In this document: one piece after another, positions 17,412 through 26,124 of the stretch
How the letters are laid out: the number at the start of each line of letters is the position of its first letter
Position numbering within the stretch: the stretch's first letter is position 1
NCBI RefSeq assembly: GCF_009807005.1
Contig: NZ_WUBR01000002.1
Coordinates: forward strand, 620,001-684,000
DNA: 64,000 bases
Source: Aurantiacibacter rhizosphaerae
GTDB taxonomy: Bacteria > Pseudomonadota > Alphaproteobacteria > Sphingomonadales > Sphingomonadaceae
Reading direction: 5' to 3'
The notes under the pieces: generated by a model
Databases searched by the model: none
Told to the model about the DNA's origin: nothing
The model's input: only the letters and a program-made list of their open reading frames with translations
Made by a program: the position numbers and the translations under genes

Positions 17412-18659
17412 ATGACCGAAACGACACTGATGAGCATTCCCGGGCAAATTGACCCGGTTCCCGTCGCGCGTGAGATTACGCCGCGCGAAGATGGCCGCGT
17501 TGACCTGATGGGCCTGCCCCGCAAGGACATTGCCGCCCTGTTCGAAGGTGCAGGTCTGGACAAGCGACAGGCAAAGCTGCGCGCCAAGCAGGTGTATCAC
17601 TGGCTCTACCATCGCGGCGTCACCGATTTTGAAGCGATGACAGACATTGCCAAGACGATGCGCCCGTGGCTGGCGGAGCGGTTCGTGATCGGACGCCCGG
17701 ATGTGGTGGAAGCCCAGCACAGCACGGACGGCACCCGCAAATGGCTGCTGAAAACGCCGGATGGTCACGAGTTCGAGATGGTCTTCATCCCCGATGCCGA
17801 CCGGGGAACGCTGTGCGTGTCTTCGCAAGTTGGCTGCACGCTCAACTGCACCTTCTGCCACACCGGCACCATGCGCCTGGTGCGCAACCTTACCGTTGGT
17901 GAGATCGTGGGCCAAGTGATGCTGGCGCGCGATGCGCTGGGCGAATGGCCCAAAGGAAAGATGGATTTTGCCGAGGTTGAGGACGAAGCGGAATATACCG
18001 CCGACGGCCGCCTGCTCACCAACATCGTGATGATGGGCATGGGAGAGCCGCTGTATAATTTCGATAACGTCCGCGATGCATTGCAACTGGTGATGGATGG
18101 CGATGGCCTCGCCCTGTCAAAGCGCCGTATCACGCTCTCCACCAGCGGCGTTGTGCCCGCCATGGCGCGCTGCGGGGAAGAGATCGGCGTCAACCTTGCC
18201 GTATCGCTCCACGCCGTGACCAAGAACATCCGCGACGAGATCGTGCCGATCAACCGCAAGTATGGCCTTGAAGAACTGCTGCAGGCCTGCGCCGACTATC
18301 CCGGCGCCTCCAATGCGCGGCGCATCACTTTTGAATATGTGATGCTGAAGGACAAGAACGACAGTGACGAGCATGCTCGCGAACTTGTGCGGCTGCTGAA
18401 ACATTACAAACTTCCTGCGAAGGTGAACCTCATCCCCTTCAACCCCTGGCCGGGGGCGAATTACGAATGCTCCACGCCGGAGCGGATCAGGGCCTTCTCC
18501 AATATCGTGTTCGAAGGCGGCATTTCCGCGCCTGTACGCACACCGCGCGGGCGCGATATCGATGCGGCCTGCGGACAATTGAAAACGGCGGCAGAAAAGA
18601 AGAGCCGCGCCCAGCGCGACCGCGAGGAAGCCGAAGCCGCCTCCGCTGCTGACGCATGA
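17412..18659 (+). CDS. rlmN: Dual-specificity RNA methyltransferase RlmN
   Basis: Radical-SAM enzyme that adds the C2 methyl group to A2503 of 23S rRNA and A37 of some tRNAs. The 415-residue protein has the iron-sulfur CxxxCxxC motif in [12 protein letters not shown], the [13 protein letters not shown] stretch, the LAVSLHA motif, and a C-terminal [19 protein letters not shown]-like region carrying the conserved second catalytic cysteine of RlmN (in AACGQL). Start is uncertain between 17412 and the in-frame ATG at 17430; neither has a strong Shine-Dalgarno. The stop overlaps the next gene's ATG (ATGA), suggesting translational coupling. Confidence 0.95.
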   Translation: MTETTLMSIPGQIDPVPVAREITPREDGRVDLMGLPRKDIAALFEGAGLDKRQAKLRAKQVYHWLYHRGVTDFEAMTDIAKTMRPWLAERFVIGRPDVVEAQHSTDGTRKWLLKTPDGHEFEMVFIPDADRGTLCVSSQVGCTLNCTFCHTGTMRLVRNLTVGEIVGQVMLARDALGEWPKGKMDFAEVEDEAEYTADGRLLTNIVMMGMGEPLYNFDNVRDALQLVMDGDGLALSKRRITLSTSGVVPAMARCGEEIGVNLAVSLHAVTKNIRDEIVPINRKYGLEELLQACADYPGASNARRITFEYVMLKDKNDSDEHARELVRLLKHYKLPAKVNLIPFNPWPGANYECSTPERIRAFSNIVFEGGISAPVRTPRGRDIDAACGQLKTAAEKKSRAQRDREEAEAASAADA

Positions 18660-19249
18660 CCGACGAGGCGACCCTCGCTTTCTACGATCGCGAGGCGCCC
18701 AGCTATACCATGAGCTTTGCGCAAGGTCCGGCGCGGCATCTCGATGCATTTCTGGACAGGCTGGTGCAAGGTGCGCACATCCTTGAACTGGGCTGCGGCG
18801 GCGGGCGCGATGCCAGCCGCATGCTGGAACGAGGTTTCACCGTCGATATGACCGATGGATCAAGCGGCATGGCCACCAAGGCGAAGGAGCGCACCGGGCA
18901 GGACGTGCGGTTGCTCCGTTTCGACCAGTTGGGGGCTGTTGAGGCCTACGACGCGGTGTGGGCCCACGCATCCCTGCATCACCAGCCGCTGGCCGGACTC
19001 GGCGATGTGCTTACGCGCATTTATCGCGCCACCCGGAAGGACGGCTGGTTCTTCGCCAATTACAAGCTGGGCAATGGCGATGCGCGCGATACCTTTGGCA
19101 GGCTGTACAATTTCTCCCCTCGCGAACACCTGCTCCAGCTTTACCGCGAGGCCGGTTGGTCCTTCGAAGAAATAGAAGATTATCGCGCCGGCGGCCTCGA
19201 CAAGGTGGAGCGGGACTGGATCGCGATAACGGCACGCAAACACGGCTGA
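18656..19249 (+). CDS. Class I SAM-dependent methyltransferase
   Basis: 197 residues. Motif I is [16 protein letters not shown] (residues about 42-57), followed by [14 protein letters not shown] (motif II acidic residue) and VWAHASLHH (motif IV). Its start overlaps the rlmN stop by four bases, so it is co-translated with rlmN. The substrate is unknown; pairing with rlmN makes an RNA or translation-related role tempting, but nothing in the sequence shows it. The family includes small-molecule methyltransferases. Confidence 0.83.
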   Translation: MTDEATLAFYDREAPSYTMSFAQGPARHLDAFLDRLVQGAHILELGCGGGRDASRMLERGFTVDMTDGSSGMATKAKERTGQDVRLLRFDQLGAVEAYDAVWAHASLHHQPLAGLGDVLTRIYRATRKDGWFFANYKLGNGDARDTFGRLYNFSPREHLLQLYREAGWSFEEIEDYRAGGLDKVERDWIAITARKHG

Positions 19250-19295
19250 TCGCCAGAAAAAAACGGCTCATCCTTAATTTTGCTATCCAACCATT

Positions 19296-19325
19296 CGTTC
19301 ATGTTCAGTATCACCTGCATGAACG
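19296..19325. promoter_or_regulatory. Inverted repeat CGTTCATG-N14-CATGAACG upstream of the glycine-zipper gene
   Basis: CGTTCATG at 19296-19303 and its exact reverse complement at 19318-19325, centres 22 bases apart (two helical turns). It lies 52 bases before the start of the gene at 19377, in an AT-rich promoter-like region. The left arm also contains TTCATGTTCA, a short direct repeat like those bound by OmpR-family regulators. Regulator unknown. Confidence 0.45.
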
Positions 19326-19376
19326 AAAAGGACCTCTCCGACACAAGAGCGATGTCGAATCGGAAAGGTAATCGCC

Positions 19377-19847
19377 ATGAAAAAGACACTTCTCGCAATC
19401 GCAGCCGCATCCCTGGCCATTCCTGCCGTGCCAGCCATGGCGCATGACGGCCCGCCTTCCTGGGCGCCTGCCCACGGCTATCGCGATAAAGACCGGCACG
19501 ACCGCTATGATCGCTATGACCGTTACGATGTCCGCTATGATCGTGACGACCGCCGCGAGCGTCGCCGCTATCGTGAGCGCCGCCATCGCGACTATGACGA
19601 TCGTGGCCGCTATTATGAGCCGCGCCAGGTTCGCCGCGGTGACCGCGTGTGGCAGGGCCGCGATGGCCGCTATTACTGCGAACGTGAGAACGGCACCACG
19701 GGCCTGATCATCGGCGCCGCCGGTGGCGCGCTGCTGGGCCGCACGATCGATACCCGCGGTGATCGCACCGTCGGCACCCTGCTGGGTGGCGCACTGGGCG
19801 CAGTTCTTGGCCGCGAAATTGACCGTGGCGGAGCACGCTGCCGCTAA
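19377..19847 (+). CDS. Exported Arg/Asp/Tyr-rich protein with glycine-zipper domain
   Basis: 156 residues with a signal peptide (MKKTLLAIAAASLAIPAVPAMA). The mature N-terminal half is extremely rich in Asp, Arg and Tyr (DRYDRYDRYD and further repeats), predicted to be disordered. The C-terminal part has two glycine-zipper helices (LIIGAAGGALLGRTID and VGTLLGGALGAVLGREID), the pattern of 2TM glycine-zipper envelope proteins. A cell-envelope location is likely. AAAGG stands eight bases before the ATG. It is monocistronic, ended by a strong terminator. Confidence 0.8.
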   Translation: MKKTLLAIAAASLAIPAVPAMAHDGPPSWAPAHGYRDKDRHDRYDRYDRYDVRYDRDDRRERRRYRERRHRDYDDRGRYYEPRQVRRGDRVWQGRDGRYYCERENGTTGLIIGAAGGALLGRTIDTRGDRTVGTLLGGALGAVLGREIDRGGARCR

Positions 19848-19873
19848 GCCCCGATAACACCGGGTAACAACAA

Positions 19874-19911
19874 ACGCCGTCGCTCTTGTCCCCGGAGCGG
19901 CGGCGTTTTTT
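19874..19911 (+). terminator. Intrinsic terminator of the glycine-zipper gene
   Basis: ACGCCGTCGCTC (19874-19885) pairs with GAGCGGCGGCGT (19895-19906) with one GU wobble, followed by a run of six T. An upstream extension of the nadE frame to 19886 would start inside this hairpin, which argues against it. Confidence 0.88.
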
Positions 19912-19957
19912 CGTCGGCAATTCCCATGGCCAACAGTTTCAGGCTATGGCGCTTTGC

Positions 19958-22015
19958 ATGAACGCCAATCCCCACCCGTTTTTCGACATGCACACGCACG
20001 GTTTCGTGCGCATCGCCACCAGCACGCCCAAGGTCCGCACGGCCGATGTCGCCTTCAATGCAGAGGCCATAATCGAGCAGGCGAGGATGGCGGACGAGCA
20101 GCATGTCGACCTGCTGCTCTATCCCGAAATGTGCCTGTCGTCCTATGCGCTGGATGATCTGGTTATCCAGGCCGCACTGCTGGACAGTGTGGAGGAGCAT
20201 ATCGATGCGATCAGGCAAGCCAGCGTGGGCCTTACGCCCGTACTGGTGATCGGCGCGCCGCTGCGCCGCAATGGCCGCATCTACAATTGCGCGCTGGTGA
20301 TCGCGCAGGGTGAATTGCTGGGCGTGGTGCCCAAAAGCTATCTCCCCAATTACCGCGAATTCTATGAGAAGCGCTGGTTCGCAAGGGGCAACAATTGCCG
20401 TGACCTGTGGATCCCCGTTGGCGGGGAGGAAGTGCCGTTTGGCGTGGACCTGATCTTCAGCGCGCAGAACCTGCCCGGCTTCACCTTCGGCATAGAAATC
20501 TGCGAAGATTTCTGGAGCCCCACCCAGCCCGGCACCATGGCCGCGCTGGCAGGTGCCACGATCCTGCTGAACCTTTCTGCCAGCAATATCACCATCGGCA
20601 AGTCGGACGAGCGACACCTGCTTTGCCGCGCCAGTTCCAGCCGGTCCGTGTGCGCCTATGCCTATTCCGCCAGCGGCTTTGGCGAGAGCACCACGGATCT
20701 TTCGTGGGACGGACAGGGCATGGTGTACGAACTGGGCGACTTGATGGTCGAAAGCGTTAGGTTCGAACTGGAGCCGGAGCTGTGCGTGACCGATGTCGAT
20801 ACGCGGCGCGTCCTCAACGAACGCATGCGCATGGGCACGTTCAACGATGCGGTGGAAGACGCCGGTCGGCCTGAGGACAGCTATCGAACTATCGGTTTCG
20901 ATCACGCACATGTCACAGGCGATATTGGTCTGCGCCGCCCGATCCGCCGCTTCCCCTTCGTCCCCAATCGTCAGGACAAGCTGGATCAGGACGCATACGA
21001 GGCCTTCAACATTCAGGTCGATGCACTGATGCGTCGCATGAAGGCGACCTCACCCGAAAGCCTGATCATTGGCATTTCCGGCGGGCTGGATTCCACCCAT
21101 GCCCTGATCGTGGCCGCCAAGGCGTGCGACATGCTGGGCCTGCCCCGCTCCACCATCCGGGCCTACACCATGCCCGGCTTCGCCACCTCGGATGACACGA
21201 AATCCAACGCGTGGAAGCTGATGGAGGCATTCGGCACTACGGCGGAGGAAATCGACATCAAGCCCGCCGCGCGGCAGATGCTGGCCGATATGGGCCATCC
21301 CTTTGCCGATGGCGAACCGCAGTATGACGTGACTTTCGAGAATGTGCAGGCAGGCCTGCGCACCGATTACCTGTTCCGCCTTGCGGGCCATCACAAGGGC
21401 TTCGTAATCGGCACGGGCGATCTTTCCGAGCTGGCGCTGGGCTGGTGCACCTATGGCGTGGGTGACCAGATGAGCCATTACGCCGTGAACGCGGGCGTGC
21501 CGAAGACGCTGATCCAGTATTTGATCCGCTGGGCCACCCGCACGGACCAGTTCGATCCCGGCGTGGATGATGCGCTGGAGGCGGTGCTCGGCACGGAAAT
21601 CAGCCCGGAGCTGGTGCCTGCCGACGAAAAGGGCAATATTCAGAGCACAGAGAGCATCATCGGCCCGTATGAGCTGAATGATTTCTTCCTGCACCACACC
21701 GTGCGCTGGGGCCAGAGTCCCAGTCACATCGCTTTCCTGTGCTGGCACGCATGGCGTGTGGTGGACAAGGGCCAATGGCCGCACCAATTCCCCGAAGCGC
21801 TGAAGAACGCCTATGATTTGCCCACAATCAGGCACTGGCTGGAAAGCTTTGCGAAGCGGTTCTTCCAGTTCAGCCAGTACAAGCGCAGCGCCCTGCCCAA
21901 TGGACCGAAGGTGAGCGCGGGCGGTGCTTTGTCACCACGCGGAGACTGGCGCGCGCCGAGCGATGCCATGGCCGACGTATGGCTGGCCGATTTGCGAGAT
22001 AATGTGCCGGAATAG
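19958..22015 (+). CDS. nadE: Glutamine-dependent NAD(+) synthetase NadE
   Basis: Converts deamido-NAD to NAD using ammonia released from glutamine. The N-terminal nitrilase-fold amidase has its catalytic triad: E in LLLYPEMCLSSY, K in VVPKSYLPNYREFYEKRWF, and C in FGIEICEDFW. The C-terminal synthetase domain has the ATP-binding GISGGLDSTHALIV motif. The length (685 residues) fits the two-domain family. The start is placed at ATG 19958 (MNANPHPFF), with ATG 19946 as the alternative; no strong Shine-Dalgarno decides. The open frame continues upstream into a terminator hairpin and is rejected there. Confidence 0.94.
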   Translation: MNANPHPFFDMHTHGFVRIATSTPKVRTADVAFNAEAIIEQARMADEQHVDLLLYPEMCLSSYALDDLVIQAALLDSVEEHIDAIRQASVGLTPVLVIGAPLRRNGRIYNCALVIAQGELLGVVPKSYLPNYREFYEKRWFARGNNCRDLWIPVGGEEVPFGVDLIFSAQNLPGFTFGIEICEDFWSPTQPGTMAALAGATILLNLSASNITIGKSDERHLLCRASSSRSVCAYAYSASGFGESTTDLSWDGQGMVYELGDLMVESVRFELEPELCVTDVDTRRVLNERMRMGTFNDAVEDAGRPEDSYRTIGFDHAHVTGDIGLRRPIRRFPFVPNRQDKLDQDAYEAFNIQVDALMRRMKATSPESLIIGISGGLDSTHALIVAAKACDMLGLPRSTIRAYTMPGFATSDDTKSNAWKLMEAFGTTAEEIDIKPAARQMLADMGHPFADGEPQYDVTFENVQAGLRTDYLFRLAGHHKGFVIGTGDLSELALGWCTYGVGDQMSHYAVNAGVPKTLIQYLIRWATRTDQFDPGVDDALEAVLGTEISPELVPADEKGNIQSTESIIGPYELNDFFLHHTVRWGQSPSHIAFLCWHAWRVVDKGQWPHQFPEALKNAYDLPTIRHWLESFAKRFFQFSQYKRSALPNGPKVSAGGALSPRGDWRAPSDAMADVWLADLRDNVPE

Positions 22016-22042
22016 AGTGCCCGGTTTAAGCGGGCGCGCGCA

Positions 22043-23305
22043 TTATTCTCCGGCAGTCAGGCGTAGCACGGCGCCGGTGGTCTGGTCCGTCAGCAGATAG
22101 ATGCTGCCATCGGGAGCCTGCTGCACATCGCGCCAGCGCTGACCCAATTGCTTCAGCAGATGCTCCGGCACGCCGATGGGCATGCCGACCTGATCGGTAT
22201 CATAGCGCAGCAGCCCTTCGGAGAAGCTGCCCAGCAGCATGTCCCCTTCCCAACCCGGAATGGTATCGCCCTGGAAGAAGGTGAGGTTGCCGGGATTGAG
22301 GCTGGGCGGGCCGAACGCCAGCACAGGATCGATCATGCCGTCCACATTGCGGATGCCCTCTGCCTGCTCGCCATTGTAATGCATGCCCTGCGTCACATCG
22401 ATCCAGCCGTAATTCCCGCCGCGCAGGATGCGGTTCACCTCATCTCCCCCTCGCGGACCGAACTCGCTTTCCCACAGCTCTCCGGTTGCGGGGTTATACG
22501 CCAGGCCCAGCGGGTTGCGGTGGCCGGTGGACCAGACCAGCGGCTCATGCCCGTCAAGCCCCACCCAGGGGTTGCCTTCGGGCACTTCGCCCTCGTCCGT
22601 CATGCGGAAGATCTTGCCATAATGAGAGGCCGGGTCCTGAACCATCTCCCCGTAATTGCGATCGCCGCTGGTGACGAAAAGATAGCCATCGGGATCGAAC
22701 AGGATGCGCCCGCCGTAGGAGCCGAAGGCTGGCCCCTGCCCGCAGCACCGCTCTGGCAGAGGCGCCGCGCCATACCAGGTGTCGGCCACGAAAATGTCCT
22801 CCACATCGGCCAATTCGTGCGATCCTGCGTCCCAGCGGCCGCGCATGACGGCCAGGGAAGAGACAGTAGCGTCCATCGGATCGATCTTGGAATAGGCCAT
22901 GTAGACAAGGCGGTTGGTCGCGAAATCGGGATGCAGTGCGATGCCTTTCAGCCCGGCGATGCCGAAGGTGTACATCGCAGGCAGGCCGGCAATCGGTTCG
23001 GGATCAAGCGTTCCGTTCGCATCGATATGGCGCAGGCGGCCTACCCGCTCTGTCACCAGCATTCCGCCTTCGGGCAGGAAGACGATACCCCAAGGCCGCT
23101 CCAGCCGGGCGACGACCTCAAGATGGATCGGCCCGTATTCACTGTAGAAATCCCACGGCCCTTCGCCCAGATCACTGCCGCTGAAGGTAGGGCGGGCAGG
23201 CGGCGCTGGGTCATCCTGAGCAAGTGCAGGTGCAGCTGCAGGGGCGAAGGTCAGCGCCAGCGCGGCCAGTGAAACGGCAAAGCCAGAGCCCAAGCGCCGA
23301 TCCAT
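22043..23305 (-). CDS. Exported PQQ-dependent sugar dehydrogenase (soluble aldose dehydrogenase type)
   Basis: 420 residues with a signal peptide (MDRRLGSGFAVSLAALALTFA..ALAQ). The six-bladed beta-propeller family signatures are present: RPWGIVFLPEGGMLVTERVGRL, the SGDRNYGEMVQDPASHYGKIFRM region, STGHRNPLGLAYNPATGELWESEFGPRGGDE (split over several blades) and GNYGW. It is of the YliI/Asd type that oxidises aldoses in the periplasm using PQQ. No PQQ biosynthesis gene is in the window. GGGAG stands six bases before the ATG at 23303-23305; a longer frame upstream has no support. Confidence 0.88.
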   Translation of the reverse strand: MDRRLGSGFAVSLAALALTFAPAAAPALAQDDPAPPARPTFSGSDLGEGPWDFYSEYGPIHLEVVARLERPWGIVFLPEGGMLVTERVGRLRHIDANGTLDPEPIAGLPAMYTFGIAGLKGIALHPDFATNRLVYMAYSKIDPMDATVSSLAVMRGRWDAGSHELADVEDIFVADTWYGAAPLPERCCGQGPAFGSYGGRILFDPDGYLFVTSGDRNYGEMVQDPASHYGKIFRMTDEGEVPEGNPWVGLDGHEPLVWSTGHRNPLGLAYNPATGELWESEFGPRGGDEVNRILRGGNYGWIDVTQGMHYNGEQAEGIRNVDGMIDPVLAFGPPSLNPGNLTFFQGDTIPGWEGDMLLGSFSEGLLRYDTDQVGMPIGVPEHLLKQLGQRWRDVQQAPDGSIYLLTDQTTGAVLRLTAGE

Positions 23306-23403
23306 AAAAATCTCCCATCCCAAAAGCCCGGTTGTGTCCCCGGCGCTCGTCACTATCGTAGGACGATGCAAGCGTTCCTTCAATTGACTTTGTCCATTTT
23401 CTC

Positions 23404-24162
23404 GTGAGGCGCAAGTCAGTCCTCGTCACCGGCGGCGCAAAACGCGTGGGCGCGGCCATCAGCCGCCGCTTTGGCGAGGCGGGCTGGCATGTCGTCATCC
23501 ACTGCAACACGTCAGTTGAAAATGCGCAGGAACTGGCCGCCCATTTGCCCAGTGCCGAGGTGGTTCAATGCGATCTGGTGGATCTCGACGCAGCCGTAGA
23601 CATGGTGCGCAAACTGGCGGAAAAGCTGGAAGATTGGCGCTGCCTCATCAATTCCGCCTCTATTTTTGAGCCCGACGATGTAACCGCTTTGGATATCGAG
23701 ACGAACCGCAGGGCAATGCGCGTAAACGCCGCCTCCCCCGCCCTGCTGGCGCAGGCCTATTTCGCCCGTGCAACCAGCCGCGCGGATCGCCGGGTGGTGC
23801 AGGTGACGGATCAGAAACTGGCCAATTTGAACCCCGATTTCTTCAGCTATACAATGAGTAAGTCCGCCGCAGATATCGCCGCGCGGATGATGGCCATGGT
23901 GCATCGGGGAAGCGACAGGGTGTATACGCTGGCCCCCGGCGCAATTTTGCCCAGCCATGATCAAAGCAGCGCAGAGGCAGAGAGATCGCACAGGCTGAAC
24001 CTGCTGGAGCGCCACACTTCGGCGCGCGAGGTGGCCGATGGCGCACTGTTCCTGGCGGAGGGTCCGCTGGCATCGGGGCAGAGCCTGTTCATCGATTCCG
24101 GCCAGCACTTGCTCTGCCAGCCGCGCGATGTGATTTACCTTGAAAGAGATGGAGAGGACTGA
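23404..24162 (+). CDS. SDR-family oxidoreductase (pteridine-reductase-like)
   Basis: 252 residues, Rossmann fold. The NAD(P)-binding loop is VTGGAKRVGAAISRRF; TGGAKR with Arg after Lys resembles NADPH-using pteridine reductases. INSAS stands in the NNAG position, and the catalytic YxxxK lies in FSYTMSKSAAD. The C-terminal substrate lid follows LAPGAILPS. It begins with GTG at 23404. Its stop overlaps the ATG of the cytochrome gene (TGATG), so it is coupled to the redox pair downstream. The substrate is not determinable; FolM/PTR1-like activity is a guess from the loop. Confidence 0.82.
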   Translation: MRRKSVLVTGGAKRVGAAISRRFGEAGWHVVIHCNTSVENAQELAAHLPSAEVVQCDLVDLDAAVDMVRKLAEKLEDWRCLINSASIFEPDDVTALDIETNRRAMRVNAASPALLAQAYFARATSRADRRVVQVTDQKLANLNPDFFSYTMSKSAADIAARMMAMVHRGSDRVYTLAPGAILPSHDQSSAEAERSHRLNLLERHTSAREVADGALFLAEGPLASGQSLFIDSGQHLLCQPRDVIYLERDGED

Positions 24163-24863
24163 TGGGCACAATGCCACGCAAGCGCCACGCACTGCCAACC
24201 CGCATCTGGCACTGGGTCAATGCGCTGGCGCTGATCATCCTGTTCATGAGCGGGCTGAACATATCCAATGGCCACCGGCGATTGTACTGGGGCGATCAGG
24301 GGTTCGCCCCGGCGCAGGCGTGGCTGGAGGTTCCGCGTTTTCCCGGATGGGCCACCATTCCCGATTATTACAGCCTGGCCGCCGCGCGCGACTGGCACGT
24401 GTTGTTCAGCCTGGTACTGGGTTTTTCCCTGCTGGCCTTCATGATCTTCGCCTTTGCCAACGGGCACATGAAACGCGATATTTTCGCCCGCGCTCGTGAA
24501 TGGAAACCGTCGAACATCTGGCGCGATATTCGCGAGCACCTGCGCTTCAATTTCGATCATGGCGCGGGCAAGTACAACATCCTGCAGAAGATCTCTTATG
24601 CCAGCGTGATCCTGATCCTGATCCCGCTGATGATCTTCACCGGCATGGTGATGAGCCCCGGCATGGAGGCCGCCTGGCCGTGGATGACGGAGATTTTCGG
24701 CGGGCGGCAAAGCGCGCGTTCGCTGCATTTCCTGGCCGCATGGGGGCTGTTCGCCTTCTTCGTGGTGCACATCCTTTTGGTGATAGCCTCCGGGCCGATC
24801 AGGCAGATCCGCGACATGATTACAGGCGGCAAGATGGAGGGAAATGACGATGCAGCGGCGTAA
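24162..24863 (+). CDS. Di-haem cytochrome b (Ni/Fe-hydrogenase-type / COG4117 cytochrome b subunit)
   Basis: 233 residues with four or five hydrophobic helices (about 17-35, 75-98, 145-168, 185-210). Histidines sit in the family's helix positions: RIWHWVNAL, DWHVLFSLVLG, SLHFLAAWG and FVVHILLVI, suitable as axial haem b ligands. It overlaps the SDR gene upstream and, by 20 bases, the molybdopterin oxidoreductase downstream, so it is likely the membrane electron partner of that enzyme. Quinone or another acceptor is inferred from the family. Confidence 0.85.
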   Translation: MGTMPRKRHALPTRIWHWVNALALIILFMSGLNISNGHRRLYWGDQGFAPAQAWLEVPRFPGWATIPDYYSLAAARDWHVLFSLVLGFSLLAFMIFAFANGHMKRDIFARAREWKPSNIWRDIREHLRFNFDHGAGKYNILQKISYASVILILIPLMIFTGMVMSPGMEAAWPWMTEIFGGRQSARSLHFLAAWGLFAFFVVHILLVIASGPIRQIRDMITGGKMEGNDDAAA

Positions 24864-25590
24864 TTTCCTTGTCGCGGCGGGCGCTGCATTCCTGGCGGGG
24901 TGCAGTGACATCGGCAAAACCGAGTGGTTCGGAAAGCTGGTGGACGGCGCGCAGGACTGGCACCGCGGCTTGCACCGCGCGCTGGGCGGCGGGCGCATCA
25001 CCATGGCGCCGGAATATACAATCGCCGATCTCTCCCCGTTCTTCCGTGGCAATGGCAGCCAGACGGTGGATACCCCGGCCTATCGCGCGGCAGAGGCGCA
25101 GGGCTTTGCCGATTGGCGGCTGGCCATAAGCGGCCTGGTAGAAAATCCCGGCGAACTGTCGATGGACGATATTCGCGCCCTGCCCCAACGCACCCAGATC
25201 ACACGCCATGATTGCGTGGAGGGGTGGAGCGCCATCGGCGAGTGGACCGGCCCGCAGCTATCGCGCATTTTGGATGCCGCCGTGGTGAAGCCGGAAGCGA
25301 ATTTCATCGTCTTTCACTGCGCGGATAATCTCAACGGCTCCCAATATTACGAGAGCTGCGACATGGACGATGCGTTTCACCCGCAAACCATCATCGCGCA
25401 TGAATTGAACGGCGAGGCGCTGCCCGTGCGCAACGGCGCGCCGCTGCGTTTGAGGATCGAACGCCAGCTTGGCTACAAACATGCCAAATATCTGACCGGT
25501 ATCGAAGCTGTCGCCAGCCTGGACGATTTCGGCAAGGGATATGGCGGATATTGGGAAGATCGCGGTTACCAGTGGTACGCCGGCATCTGA
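24844..25590 (+). CDS. Molybdopterin-dependent oxidoreductase (sulfite-oxidase/YedY fold), Tat-exported lipoprotein candidate
   Basis: 248 residues. The N-terminus MTMQRRNFLVAAGAAFLAGC combines a twin-arginine-like QRRNFL with a lipobox (LAGC), so the mature protein is probably a membrane-tethered periplasmic lipoprotein. The molybdenum ligand cysteine lies in RHDCVEGWSAIGEWTG, the family's hallmark, followed by HCADN..QYYESCDM and APLRLRIERQLGYKHAKYLTGIE. Substrate unknown; the family covers sulfite oxidase, methionine-sulfoxide reductase MsrP and others. The overlapping cytochrome b gene suggests both form one periplasmic redox module. Confidence 0.87.
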   Translation: MTMQRRNFLVAAGAAFLAGCSDIGKTEWFGKLVDGAQDWHRGLHRALGGGRITMAPEYTIADLSPFFRGNGSQTVDTPAYRAAEAQGFADWRLAISGLVENPGELSMDDIRALPQRTQITRHDCVEGWSAIGEWTGPQLSRILDAAVVKPEANFIVFHCADNLNGSQYYESCDMDDAFHPQTIIAHELNGEALPVRNGAPLRLRIERQLGYKHAKYLTGIEAVASLDDFGKGYGGYWEDRGYQWYAGI

Positions 25591-26034
25591 TCAGCCTGCG
25601 GGCGGATAGACCCTGTTCATGGCATCCCAGTTCACCTGCACCAGTTCTTCCAGCACGCCCAGATCAACATCGGCCAGCTTGTTGATGTAAAGGCAGCTTT
25701 TGCCGCGCGAATGCTTGCCCAACCGGGCCAGCAATTCCTCGTTCCGTTTCGCGGTCTCCGCCTCGCAATATCCGCCCATCAGGTAGATCGAATGTTTCGC
25801 CTTGCGCGGGGAAAAACCGGTGCGCAGGAAATCCCCCTCCCGCCCGCTGTCGTATCTGTAGTGATAGCTGCCATAGCCGATCATGCTGTCTCCCCACATC
25901 ACCGGGGCATGCCCGGTGACACGCCGGAACATGGCATCCAGCTCATGCGCTTCCTCGCGCTTTCGCGCGTGGTCCACGCTGTCGATAAAACTCTCGACCG
26001 TGGTGGCAGTGGGCCGGGTCTTGTTCTCACTCAT
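25591..26034 (-). CDS. DUF1801 domain-containing protein (YdhG-like)
   Basis: 147 residues, no signal peptide. The DUF1801 pattern is visible: SVDHARKREEAHELDAMFRRVTG, then PVMWGDSMIGYGSYHYRYDSGREGDFLRTGFSPRKAKHSIYLM, and a C-terminal GKSCLYINKLADVD. The fold binds an unknown ligand; function is unknown. I start at 26032-26034 (MSENKTRP); the frame stays open upstream but over the divergent cyclopropane synthase gene, where it is a shadow. Confidence 0.8.
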   Translation of the reverse strand: MSENKTRPTATTVESFIDSVDHARKREEAHELDAMFRRVTGHAPVMWGDSMIGYGSYHYRYDSGREGDFLRTGFSPRKAKHSIYLMGGYCEAETAKRNEELLARLGKHSRGKSCLYINKLADVDLGVLEELVQVNWDAMNRVYPPAG

Positions 26035-26124
26035 GGGGAGCGATCCTAACGCAGAATTGACAGGCCGCCAAACGGGCCGCAAACCGGCCAAAATCTGTAA
26101 CGCGATGCGGGAGACTTCACGCCT

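Noticed and set aside
19886-19957. Longer start for nadE beginning inside the preceding terminator hairpin
   Set aside because: The TTG there lies within a strong intrinsic terminator, and the added residues are not family-like; starts at 19946 or 19958 fit better.
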